6,708 nt of DNA from an uncultured Chromatiaceae bacterium (GCA_946481195.1 CAMLNG010000211.1:1-6708), one strand, 5' to 3'; counted from the first letter of the stretch, positions 1 to 6,659 are shown. The notes: generated by a model from the letters alone, not told the origin. Program-made: numbers and translations.

Positions 1-1355
1 AAATCATTGTAAAAACCTTATTGGCCAGTCTGGCATTGAATCTGTGCCCGGTGCTGGGAATGACTAACCCCGAGATGCAGCAGAAGATGCAGCAGTTGCT
101 GCAACAATCGGCCAAAGCAGACCAACCGGGTTTTGCCGTGTTGGTGCGCAAAGGCAACGACGTATTAAGCCGTGGTGGTTATGGCATGGCCAATATGGAA
201 CTTGCGGTGCCGATGCAGGCCGATATGAAGTTCCGTATCGCTTCACAAACCAAACAGTTCACGGCGGTGGCGGTACTGCAATTGGTGCAGGCCGGTAAAC
301 TGAAGCTGACCGATACTGTCGGCAGCATTCTTAAAGATTATCCGGCCGTTGGCCGTGATTTGACCGTCCATCAGTTACTGACCCATACCGCGGGTCTGAA
401 GAACTTAAGCCGGCTGCCGGAATTTCGGGAAAACAAACCAAAAGATGCCTCGCTAGCCGATATGGTTGCGTTGTTTTCTGCCTTGCCACTTGAATTCAAA
501 CCTGGCACCCAATTTCGTTACTCCAACTCGAACTATGTGTTGTTAACGGCCATCATCGAGGCGGTGAGCAAACAGAGTTATGCCGATTATCTGCAGCAGC
601 ATGTGTTTAGCCCGCTCGGCATGGCACACAGTGGCTACGACAGTGCCAGTACCATTTTGCCAAAACGCGCCAGCGGTTATGAACAAGGTCCGGCAGGACT
701 GGTGAATGCCCGCAGCATCAGCATGACGCGGCCACAAGGCGCCGGCGCTTTGTACAGCACCGTCGATGACCTGAACCTGTGGGATCAGGCGCTTTATACC
801 GACAAGTTGGTGAAACAGCCGTTGTTGCAGCAGTCTTTTGTCCGGCACCAAACGCTGGACGGGACGCCACAACCTTATGGCTATGGCTGGATGATGGCGG
901 ATTGGGAAAAGGTGCCGACACAGGAACACAGTGGTGGTATTGAGGGTTTTTCTTCTTACATCATCCGCATTCCGTCGGAACAGGTGTATGTCACAGTGCT
1001 GGCCAACAGTGCCGAGGCGGATACTTATAGCCTGGCGCTGAAACTGGCTGCCATTGCCATCGGCAAACCCTTTGAACCTGAAGCTATTACACTAAACGCA
1101 GAACGTTTAAAGGCGTTGTCCGGTAGTTATCAGTTTGCTGATGGGACAGTGCATCATATCCGTCAACAAGGAAGTGAACTGGTGTATCAGGCACCAGATA
1201 TGCCGCAGGTCACATTAATTCCGACAGCAGAGGGCCGTTTTTATCTGCAGGGTGATTTCACTTACCTGAGTTTTAATCAGGCCGGCACTGAACTGCAGCT
1301 GGTGATGCGGGGTTTTCCACTGCAAAAAGGCAAAAAGGTAGTGCCTGCAAAATAG
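1..1355 (+). CDS. Serine hydrolase, beta-lactamase/PBP fold (class C-like), 5'-truncated by window edge
   Basis: Probably an exported serine hydrolase of the beta-lactamase-related family (class C beta-lactamase, D-aminopeptidase and esterase relatives). Numbering from the TTG codon at 21, the three active-site motifs are present: SxxK as S75-Q-T-K78, YxN as Y167-S-N169, and HSG at 303-305 in place of KTG. The family signature LLTHTAGL is at 119-126. The catalytic domain covers about 25-345. A beta-rich C-terminal tail (about 355-440) resembles the DUF3471-like domain often found behind this fold. The frame stays open leftwards from 21 to the edge and adds the residues IIVKTLL, giving a basic then hydrophobic run typical of a signal peptide, so the true start probably lies just outside the window and TTG 21 is not it. 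An ATG at 60 would lose the export signal. The gene is convergent with the regulator operon and ends in TAG just before a terminator. Substrate cannot be told: HSG instead of KTG is common among non-beta-lactamase members, so antibiotic resistance should not be assumed. Confidence 0.88.
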   Translation, partial: IIVKTLLASLALNLCPVLGMTNPEMQQKMQQLLQQSAKADQPGFAVLVRKGNDVLSRGGYGMANMELAVPMQADMKFRIASQTKQFTAVAVLQLVQAGKLKLTDTVGSILKDYPAVGRDLTVHQLLTHTAGLKNLSRLPEFRENKPKDASLADMVALFSALPLEFKPGTQFRYSNSNYVLLTAIIEAVSKQSYADYLQQHVFSPLGMAHSGYDSASTILPKRASGYEQGPAGLVNARSISMTRPQGAGALYSTVDDLNLWDQALYTDKLVKQPLLQQSFVRHQTLDGTPQPYGYGWMMADWEKVPTQEHSGGIEGFSSYIIRIPSEQVYVTVLANSAEADTYSLALKLAAIAIGKPFEPEAITLNAERLKALSGSYQFADGTVHHIRQQGSELVYQAPDMPQVTLIPTAEGRFYLQGDFTYLSFNQAGTELQLVMRGFPLQKGKKVVPAK

Positions 1356-1374
1356 GCGACAAAGGCTCAAATAA

Positions 1375-1407
1375 CGCCGTGCAGTGTGGACAGTGCGGCG
1401 CTTTTTT
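1375..1407 (+). terminator. Rho-independent terminator of the serine hydrolase gene
   Basis: About 20 bases after the TAG stop, the arms CGCCG (1375-1379) and CGGCG (1396-1400) pair perfectly. The inner stem continues with two G-U pairs, a C-G pair, one A-A mismatch and two further pairs around the loop GTGG (1386-1389). The 3' arm is followed by C and six T (1402-1407). The - strand side has only an interrupted A/T stretch (1369-1374), so it may also act, more weakly, on the convergent regulator operon that ends at 1431. Confidence 0.75.
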
Positions 1408-1430
1408 GTTTAGGCTCTTTTGCTCTCTGC

Positions 1431-2183
1431 TTACAGGCTTAACTGCTGGCGCAGCACACTGCTTTGCCGGCGCGACACTTCGATGCTCTGACCTGAGTGC
1501 AGCTTTAATAACAGCCCGCCGTTGAGCCAGGGTTCGACGGCACTGATGGCTTTGAGGTTAACCAGCTGATGGCGGTTGGCGCGGAAAAACAGCCCGGGCG
1601 CTAAGCGCTGTTCAATACTGCCTAGAGATCGGTACACCAGCGGTGCCTGCTTGCCCGCCCAGACTTTGCTGTAATTGCCGATGGCTTCAAATAATTCGAC
1701 TTCGCCCAGGCGCAGCAAAAAACAACGTTCGCCGTCTTTGACAAAAAAGCTGGCATCGAGGTCGAGCACCGGGCCGTTCACGACAGGGGCGGCGTCAGCG
1801 TCTGGTTCCGCTGCAACCACGGGCTCCCCGGCTGCGCTCAAACCGGGCAGTTTAGCGATAGCCTGCGCCAGACGCGCGCTGCTGACCGGTTTTAACAGAT
1901 AATCCACCGTCGGATAATCAAAGGCGGCGAGGGCATGCTCGGCAAATGCCGTGGTAAAGATAATGCGCGGAATAAACACCAGCTGCGCTAACAAATCAAA
2001 GGCGCTGTCGCCGCCAAGGTCGATATCAAGCAGCAGCAGGTCCGGCTGTTGTTGCTCGACCAGCAGCTTCGCGTCCGGCACATTGGCCGCTTCGCCGACC
2101 AGTGTGAGCTCCGGGTGGGCGCGCAGCAGTTCTTTCAGTTCGAGCCGTGCCAGCCTTGAATCTTCGACGATGACAACCCGCAT
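1431..2183 (-). CDS. LytTR-family DNA-binding response regulator (LytR/AlgR type)
   Basis: Cytoplasmic two-component response regulator of 250 residues, the usual size for the family. The receiver domain (1-112) has the acidic pair E7-D8, the phospho-acceptor D53 in the LLLLDIDL strand, T77/T78 in the FTTAF strand and the invariant K98 before P99. A low-complexity Ala/Pro/Asp/Val linker (about 113-143) leads to a LytTR DNA-binding domain (about 145-248) with the typical FFRANRHQLVNL segment (199-210) and a SRRQSSVLRQQL ending. The ATG at 2183 is preceded by AGGAG nine bases upstream, inside the end of the kinase gene. Only 6 bases separate it from the kinase stop, so the kinase is almost certainly its partner. 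Phosphorylation by that kinase should activate binding to target promoters, usually as direct repeats; the targets are unknown. It is the last gene of its operon and converges on the serine hydrolase gene. Family call is firm; the specific biological role is not determinable. Confidence 0.95.
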   Translation of the reverse strand: MRVVIVEDSRLARLELKELLRAHPELTLVGEAANVPDAKLLVEQQQPDLLLLDIDLGGDSAFDLLAQLVFIPRIIFTTAFAEHALAAFDYPTVDYLLKPVSSARLAQAIAKLPGLSAAGEPVVAAEPDADAAPVVNGPVLDLDASFFVKDGERCFLLRLGEVELFEAIGNYSKVWAGKQAPLVYRSLGSIEQRLAPGLFFRANRHQLVNLKAISAVEPWLNGGLLLKLHSGQSIEVSRRQSSVLRQQLSL

Positions 2184-2189
2184 TCAGCG

Positions 2190-3359
2190 TTACTCCTGTG
2201 TTGATGTCTGCGCTGCAGCACCGGATAAGGTGGCGGGCTGCCACGGCAGTGTGATGCGGGCGCGCACCCGGTCACCGTCTTGCAGTAGCTGCAGACTGGC
2301 CGCGTCACCGTACAACAGCGCGAGCCGTTGCCGCAAATTCGCCAAACCGGTGCCGGTATTGCCCGGCGCTTTGGTCTGCGGCTGTTCAGGCGCGTGTTGC
2401 GCCAGCAGCAGTCCTGGATTGCTGACCTGCAGCTGCCACTGTTGTGATCCGAGCCGCTCTACAGTTAATTCGATACAACCGCCGGCCTGACGGCGGCTAA
2501 TGCCATGTTTAACCGCATTTTCCACCAGCAATTGCAGTGCAAGACGCGGCACGGGCCGGGCCAGGCAGTCCGGCGAAACCGCAGTTTGCCATTGCAGCCG
2601 CTGTTCAAACTGAATGCGCAGTAACGCCAGATAATCATCCAATACCTGCAGCTCTTCACGCAGTGGCACCAGTGCATCAGATTGCGTTGTTATCTGATAT
2701 CGCAGCAGATCGGCAAAATGCGTCAACATCTGCCGGGCACTGTGGCTGTCTTCTAAAATCAGCGCGCGGATATTGTTAATACAGTTGAACATAAAATGCG
2801 GGCTGAGCTGCGCCAATAAGCTGCTCAGCCTCGCCTCTGTCATGTGCAGTTCCAGCTGCTGACGTTGTTGTTCGGCATGACGGATATCCAGCTGGCGGCT
2901 TAATGTCAGATACAACATGCTCCAGACCAGGTACAGCACAACCAGCAGTGGCATTTTTGAACCTATGGGCTGGGCATCAAACCAGGTAAATACCGGGCTC
3001 TGCCATAACAGCGGTAGCTGCGCCAATGGCCATAACAGCCAATAATGCAGCAAGTCGACCGCCAAAGCGCCAAGCAGGGCAGCGCCAATCAGCAGCCCCA
3101 GCGTGGCGCTCTGGCTGTGCTGTTGTTGCCGCCAGTGCTGATACAGCTTGCGTAATCCCAGACTGCCGGTGAGTGCCAGCACTAACAATAATAAAGCCGG
3201 TAACAGAGTGTGCAGACTGAGCGGTTCGTCACTGCCGAGCATTAACAGTTGCAATAAGGCAAACAAACTCCAGCCGGCGCTTTGATACAACCAGAAGCCG
3301 CTTGGGGCAGACGGGGGGCGCTCTGTGCGGTTGTGCATCAGAGCTGAGGCATTATTCAT
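2190..3359 (-). CDS. Membrane sensor histidine kinase, LytS/AlgZ-like His_kinase family
   Basis: Inner-membrane sensor kinase of 389 residues. About four hydrophobic segments (roughly 22-41, 50-69, 87-113 and 136-153) make up the N-terminal half, with no sizeable periplasmic domain, so it may sense within or near the membrane. A Gln-rich, probably coiled-coil linker (about 154-182) leads to the phosphoacceptor region LSPHFMFNCINNI, with H188 as the expected phosphorylated histidine. The ATPase part has an N box at LLVENAVKHG (277-286; E280, N281, H285) and a G box GTGLANLRQRL (336-346). This is the kinase family that pairs with LytTR regulators, and the gene lies 6 bases before one. Its ATG at 3359 overlaps the end of the adaptor gene by 8 bases and has only a weak TGAG-like ribosome site, suggesting translational coupling. 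An in-frame ATG at 3338 is possible but has no better site. The C-terminal tail after about 373 is Ala/Thr/Gln-rich and probably unstructured. The signal it senses is unknown. Confidence 0.93.
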   Translation of the reverse strand: MNNASALMHNRTERPPSAPSGFWLYQSAGWSLFALLQLLMLGSDEPLSLHTLLPALLLLVLALTGSLGLRKLYQHWRQQQHSQSATLGLLIGAALLGALAVDLLHYWLLWPLAQLPLLWQSPVFTWFDAQPIGSKMPLLVVLYLVWSMLYLTLSRQLDIRHAEQQRQQLELHMTEARLSSLLAQLSPHFMFNCINNIRALILEDSHSARQMLTHFADLLRYQITTQSDALVPLREELQVLDDYLALLRIQFEQRLQWQTAVSPDCLARPVPRLALQLLVENAVKHGISRRQAGGCIELTVERLGSQQWQLQVSNPGLLLAQHAPEQPQTKAPGNTGTGLANLRQRLALLYGDAASLQLLQDGDRVRARITLPWQPATLSGAAAQTSTQE

Positions 3360-4425
3360 AACTCAGCACATTGCGGCCTGCGTCGGGTTTGCTGTCGACT
3401 TTCACTTCCTGACCATTTTGCAGGCCGTGTTGACCGCGGATCACCACTTTATCGCCCGGGCGCAGCGCGGATTCGACAATGTAATGGGTGTCTAAGGTCG
3501 AGAGGATTTTTAGTGTCACCCGTTCGGCTTTATCGTCGGGGTCAATTTTCCAGGTGCGGAACACTTCGCCTTCTAACTCAATAGCTTCATTTGGCACCTT
3601 GGTGATAGTGTCGGATTGCACCTGCATATCAATAATCTGCACCTGGCCGACCAGTAAATTACTGCGGTCCTGCGCCGGGTGGTCAAAATATAAGGTCAGG
3701 TTTTCAGCTTTGGCATCGAGCTGTTGACTGACTTCGCGTAATTTCAGCGCTTTACCCTGCAAAATAAACTGATGGCGTTGCAGCTCGGCATTGCTGCTAT
3801 AGCTGATGACCGGCAGCAAACATTCCAGCTGTTTGTTTTGCGTCGACAACAGCTGCATGATGGGTTGGCCCTCAACCAGCTGTGAGCCGGGCTCAGAGCT
3901 GACACTCATCACCTGCGCATCAAAAGGCGCGAAGTGACTTAAGCGTTTGTGTTTCATTTGTGCCAGCTGCAACTCTTGCTCCAGCCGCTGGATCTTCAGC
4001 TCAGAACTGTCGAGCTGAAATTTCAGGTTATTGATTTCAGTGGCGGCGGTGAGGCCGGATTTACTCAGCCGGTTCATCCGGTGAAATTCTTCGCTGGCAA
4101 AATTCTTCGCCACCCGCGCGGCTTCGATGTCGGTCTTGATGATATTGATTTGCCGTTGCAGGTAAGCGTCATCCTGCCTGGCAACCAGCTGGCCTTTTTT
4201 CACTGAACTACCGACTGGCAACATTTGCAGCAGCTCGGCGGTGGCATGGCTGGAGATGCGAAAACTTTGCGGTGCCGTGACGGTACAATTCAGTGGATGC
4301 ACCACGGCGGCGTGATGCGCCAGTACAACGTCGGTTAACACGGTTTTTTCGGCAGCAGTGCTGCCAAAAGCCGACAACAAGGCTGTGGCGGCAATCAACC
4401 GCAAAAGATCAGGCTTAAACAACAC
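3352..4425 (-). CDS. HlyD/RND-type periplasmic adaptor (membrane fusion protein)
   Basis: Exported adaptor of about 357 residues that in known systems bridges an inner-membrane transporter and an outer-membrane channel. Numbering from GTG 4425: signal peptide about 1-25 (FKPDLLRLIAATALLSAFG core, likely cut after STAA); first lipoyl half about 50-85 (VGSSVKKGQLVARQDD); alpha-hairpin coiled coil about 86-160; second lipoyl half about 163-195 (APFDAQVMSVSSEPGS); beta-barrel about 198-278; membrane-proximal part to about 345 with LRPGDKVVIRGQHGLQNGQ. The frame is open to a TTG at 4521, but that start would put 32 non-signal residues ahead of the signal peptide and would lie upstream of the promoter, so it is rejected. 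GTG 4425 has GGGAG 4 bases ahead; TTG 4422 has it 7 bases ahead and is an equal alternative. It heads the operon with the kinase and LytTR regulator. No pump gene is adjacent, so the transporter served and cargo are unknown. Confidence 0.87.
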   Translation of the reverse strand: MLFKPDLLRLIAATALLSAFGSTAAEKTVLTDVVLAHHAAVVHPLNCTVTAPQSFRISSHATAELLQMLPVGSSVKKGQLVARQDDAYLQRQINIIKTDIEAARVAKNFASEEFHRMNRLSKSGLTAATEINNLKFQLDSSELKIQRLEQELQLAQMKHKRLSHFAPFDAQVMSVSSEPGSQLVEGQPIMQLLSTQNKQLECLLPVISYSSNAELQRHQFILQGKALKLREVSQQLDAKAENLTLYFDHPAQDRSNLLVGQVQIIDMQVQSDTITKVPNEAIELEGEVFRTWKIDPDDKAERVTLKILSTLDTHYIVESALRPGDKVVIRGQHGLQNGQEVKVDSKPDAGRNVLSYE

Positions 4426-4428
4426 GGC

Positions 4429-4433
4429 GCTCC
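4429..4433 (-). promoter_or_regulatory. Ribosome binding site deciding the adaptor start
   Basis: On the - strand GGGAG lies 4 bases before GTG 4425 and 7 bases before TTG 4422. It is the only Shine-Dalgarno-like sequence near the signal peptide. It supports a start here rather than at TTG 4521, but does not decide between GTG and TTG; the spacing favours TTG and the codon frequency favours GTG. Confidence 0.6.
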
Positions 4434-4455
4434 CGATGTCTGTACTACAAGGCTT

Positions 4456-4484
4456 CTTATACCCAAAACAGTTGGGATTGACCA
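4456..4484 (-). promoter_or_regulatory. Sigma70-like promoter of the adaptor-kinase-regulator operon
   Basis: On the - strand a -35 element TGGTCA (4484-4479, 4 of 6 to consensus) is followed after exactly 17 bases by a -10 element TATAAG (4461-4456, 5 of 6). Transcription would begin near 4449, leaving a leader of about 24 bases containing the GGGAG ribosome site. The position, in the gap between thiH and the adaptor and just ahead of the signal-peptide start, makes it a credible operon promoter. It is predicted from sequence match only. Confidence 0.55.
4462..4476. promoter_or_regulatory. Candidate operator: inverted repeat inside the promoter spacer
   Basis: CCCAA (4462-4466) and TTGGG (4472-4476) form perfect 5-base arms around a 5-base centre AACAG. 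The dyad fills almost the whole space between the proposed -35 and -10 elements, where a bound protein would block or remodel RNA polymerase. LytTR proteins usually bind direct repeats, so the neighbour regulator is not the obvious ligand. Arms this short can occur by chance, so the call is tentative. Confidence 0.35.
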
Positions 4485-4547
4485 GTGCAGACCGCGCTGA
4501 GTTCCCTTCAGTCGCGGCCAATTTAGCAATTCACCAGATAAAAAACC

Positions 4548-5675
4548 TCAGACTGCTCTACGCCCCAATAAAGGATGCCAGTCCTGCCAGACCGGTGCGA
4601 TGCCACTACGCCTCAGCATCGCAGCGATCTCTGCCGGGCTGCGCTCATCGTCGATACTGAATTGCGCCAGACTTTCTGGGGCCACCGCATAACCGCCAGG
4701 TTGGGTTTTGCTGCCGGCGCTGGCGGTGCAGGCGATACTGGTCAGCAGCAAATCCCGCAGCGCCGGACTGTCGCGGGTGGAGATACTGAGGCTGAGTTCC
4801 GGCGCAAAAATCTTCAGGGCACACAGCAGCTGCAGGTAATCGCGATCTGAGACGCCACTTTGCTGCGTGCTTTGGCCGGCACAAGGTTTTAACCGCGGCA
4901 GTGCCACCGAAAAAGCCAGCTGATACCAGTGCTGCTGCAAAAAGCGCAGATGCCGCGCCAGTAACATCACATCGGTACGCCAGTCGCTGAGGCCCAATAA
5001 CACGCCCATCCCCAGCTGTGCGATGCCAGCGGCCGCCACTCTTGCCGGCGCATCCAGCCGGTAGGCCATGTCGGCTTTGGCACCAAAAGTATGATGGCGG
5101 GCATAGCTTTGCGGGTCATAAGTTTCCTGATACAGCATCACCGCATCGATGCCGGCCGTGCGCAGCTGCTGATAATCCGCAATGCCAAGCGGTTGTGATT
5201 CCAGCAGTAGTTTTGCCACCTGCGGGCGCAGTGTCTGGGTCACTTCCAGTAAATAATCGACGCCGGCTTTGCGCTGATGTTCACCGGTCACCAACAGGAT
5301 TTGCCCGATGCCGAGCGCCTGAATGGCCGCGGCTTCCTGCTGAGCTTCAGCGATGGTCAAAATGCGCCTTTTCATGGCGACACTTCTGGAAAAACCACAA
5401 TAGCTGCATTCGTTGCTGCACAGATTCGACAAGTAGAGCGGGGCGAATAACGCCAGAGTACGGCCGCTGCGCTGGCGCTTTAACTGAGTGGCGCGGGCCA
5501 GCATTTGTGGCAAAAACTCAGCGGCGGCCGGGCTTAACAGCGCCTGCAGATCGGCAAAATCGGGCTTCGCGGCGCTAAGTGCCTGCTGCACGGCAGACCG
5601 GTCTGGCAGGCAACTCTGTTGCTGCAGCTGGTCAAACAGGCTTTGGCTCACAGGAAAAACCGGGTTGAGCTGCAT
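4548..5675 (-). CDS. thiH: 2-iminoacetate synthase (tyrosine lyase), radical SAM, thiazole synthesis
   Basis: Cleaves L-tyrosine with S-adenosylmethionine to give 2-iminoacetate (dehydroglycine) and p-cresol; the former supplies the C-N unit of the thiamine thiazole. At 375 residues it is full length for the family. The radical SAM [4Fe-4S] motif CxxxCxxC is C86-C90-C93 in LCSNECSYCGFSRS. Other ThiH-typical stretches follow: GEHQRKAGVDYL (131-142), YQETYDP (182-188), STRDSPALRD (299-308), SAGSKTQPGGY (319-329) and QFSIDDERSPAE (338-349), ending near the family's PVWQDWHP (361-368). The ATG at 5675 shares its A with the thiG stop (TGATG), and GGAG lies about 8 bases upstream, so translation is probably coupled. 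It is the last gene of the thi cluster; after its TGA there is a T-run (4545-4540 on the - strand) but no convincing hairpin. Oxygen-sensitive enzyme, so the cell is likely facultative or has protection for Fe-S clusters. Confidence 0.97.
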   Translation of the reverse strand: MQLNPVFPVSQSLFDQLQQQSCLPDRSAVQQALSAAKPDFADLQALLSPAAAEFLPQMLARATQLKRQRSGRTLALFAPLYLSNLCSNECSYCGFSRSVAMKRRILTIAEAQQEAAAIQALGIGQILLVTGEHQRKAGVDYLLEVTQTLRPQVAKLLLESQPLGIADYQQLRTAGIDAVMLYQETYDPQSYARHHTFGAKADMAYRLDAPARVAAAGIAQLGMGVLLGLSDWRTDVMLLARHLRFLQQHWYQLAFSVALPRLKPCAGQSTQQSGVSDRDYLQLLCALKIFAPELSLSISTRDSPALRDLLLTSIACTASAGSKTQPGGYAVAPESLAQFSIDDERSPAEIAAMLRRSGIAPVWQDWHPLLGRRAV

Positions 5676-6457
5676 CAGGACAACTCCGCCAGTACCCGGG
5701 CAAACCCCGCTTCCAGTGGGCTACTGGCAACGGCCTGCTGTTGCCTGCGGCCAAGGCCGGCCTGTTGGCTGCAGACACCGGCTTCGACCGCAAGCCGGAA
5801 GGCCCGTGCCATCGTCACCGGGTCCGGGCTCGACGCTATGGCGGTATTGACCAGCACGGCGCTGGCGCCAAGCTCGAGCGCAAGCGTGGCATCCGACGGC
5901 GCGCCAATGCCGGCATCAATAATCACCGGAATATTGGCCTGCTCGATAATAATCTCCAGCATGGCGCGGTTTTGCAGGCCCTGATTAGAGCCAATCGGCG
6001 CACCGAGCGGCATCACTGCAGCGCAACCGGCTTGTTCCAGCTGCTTGCAATGCAATGGATCCGCGCTGCAATAAGGCAGTACGACAAAACCCAGTGCGCA
6101 GAGCTGCTCAGCGGCTTTGAGCGTTTCGCGCGGGTCTGGCAGCAGATACTTTGGCTCCGGATGAATTTCCAGTTTGAGCCAGTTGGTGCCAACAGCTTCA
6201 CGTGCCAGCAGCGCCGCCTGCACCGCTTCTTCGGCGGTGCGGGCGCCTGAAGTATTGGGCAATAGCTGCACAGCAAGCGCTTGCAGCGGGCTGAATAAGT
6301 CATCCAGCGGCGCCCCCGGTTGCAGGCGTTTGAGTGCCAGTGTCACCAGTTCAGTACCACTGGCCTGGACAGCCTGTTGCATCTGCGACGCACTTTGAAA
6401 TTTACCGCTGCCAAGCAGCAAATGCGATTGAAAGGTCTTTCCGGCAATCTCGAACAT
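5675..6457 (-). CDS. thiG: Thiazole synthase
   Basis: Cytoplasmic (beta/alpha)8-barrel enzyme that joins 1-deoxy-D-xylulose 5-phosphate, dehydroglycine and sulfur from ThiS thiocarboxylate into thiazole phosphate. The 260-residue protein is full length. It begins [19 protein letters not shown] as family members do. The Schiff-base lysine is K95 in [10 protein letters not shown] (92-101). [12 protein letters not shown] (150-161), [10 protein letters not shown] (181-190) and LVNTAIA (202-208) are the conserved loops around the active site and phosphate. The ATG at 6457 is one base after the thiS stop, with the Shine-Dalgarno GGAGGT formed by the last two thiS codons. Its stop overlaps the thiH ATG by one base. 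ThiG and ThiH form a complex in other bacteria, which fits this translational coupling. Confidence 0.98.
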   Translation of the reverse strand: MFEIAGKTFQSHLLLGSGKFQSASQMQQAVQASGTELVTLALKRLQPGAPLDDLFSPLQALAVQLLPNTSGARTAEEAVQAALLAREAVGTNWLKLEIHPEPKYLLPDPRETLKAAEQLCALGFVVLPYCSADPLHCKQLEQAGCAAVMPLGAPIGSNQGLQNRAMLEIIIEQANIPVIIDAGIGAPSDATLALELGASAVLVNTAIASSPDPVTMARAFRLAVEAGVCSQQAGLGRRQQQAVASSPLEAGFARVLAELS

Positions 6458-6458
6458 C

Positions 6459-6659
6459 TTAACCTCCGGCGACGAGCTGAAAAATTTCGATATGGTGGTC
6501 TGTGTCTTCCGGCAATTGGGTATGTGCCCACAAGCCGCGGGGTAATAGTTGGCGGTTCAGTACCAGAGCGACGCCTTGCGGTGGCAGCGCCAGCTGCTGT
6601 GCCAGGTCCGCCAGCGTTTTGGCCTGAAGTGCGCTTTGTTGTTGATTGATAAACAGCAT
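6459..6659 (-). CDS. thiS: Sulfur carrier protein ThiS
   Basis: Small beta-grasp, ubiquitin-like sulfur carrier of 66 residues. It ends in the essential Gly-Gly (FQLVAGG), which ThiF adenylates and which is converted to a thiocarboxylate that donates sulfur to Thi[14 protein letters not shown] in the middle corresponds to the family's AVAVNxxVVPR segment. I chose ATG 6659: the AAGGAG upstream is 7 bases away, and the A is shared with the thiF stop (TGATG). A GTG directly before it (6662) would add one residue but has only 4-base spacing. The gene lies between thiF and thiG, the usual order. Confidence 0.96.
   Translation of the reverse strand: MLFINQQQSALQAKTLADLAQQLALPPQGVALVLNRQLLPRGLWAHTQLPEDTDHHIEIFQLVAGG
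6462..6467 (-). promoter_or_regulatory. thiG ribosome binding site made of the thiS Gly-Gly codons
   Basis: GGAGGT, a full match to the anti-Shine-Dalgarno, is at once the GGA GGT codons for the catalytic C-terminal Gly-Gly of ThiS and the ribosome site for thiG. Only TAAG lies between it and the thiG ATG, giving spacing of about 5 from GGAGG. It fixes the thiG start at 6457. Confidence 0.85.

Noticed and set aside
21..60. Lipoprotein signal (lipobox) at the hydrolase N-terminus because of the Cys in LNLCPV
   Set aside because: The residues before the Cys (L-N-L) do not fit the lipobox, which needs a small residue just before the Cys; a normal signal peptide is more likely.
543..929. 128-residue open frame on the - strand within the hydrolase gene
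   Set aside because: It is antisense to the conserved YxN-to-HSG region of the hydrolase and shows no recognisable features.
1675..2490. Open frames on the + strand across the regulator and kinase genes
   Set aside because: They are Ser/Cys/Arg-rich frames antisense to well-supported LytTR and kinase domains, with no motif or ribosome site.
4426..4547. TPP riboswitch or small RNA in the intergenic region between thiH and the adaptor
   Set aside because: No TPP-aptamer-like conserved segments are visible. Such a riboswitch would be expected upstream of the first thi gene, outside the window.
4536..4575. Possible terminator after thiH, with a run of six T on the - strand (4545-4540)
   Set aside because: I could not find paired arms of more than three or four bases directly before the T-run; only a short CAG-T-CTG is present. 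Readthrough from thi genes into the adaptor operon therefore remains possible, but no terminator is claimed.
5018..6250. Long + strand open frames (up to 186 residues) opposite thiH and thiG
   Set aside because: Composition is Arg/Ala/Pro-rich without domains, and the - strand holds conserved ThiG and ThiH with all key residues.
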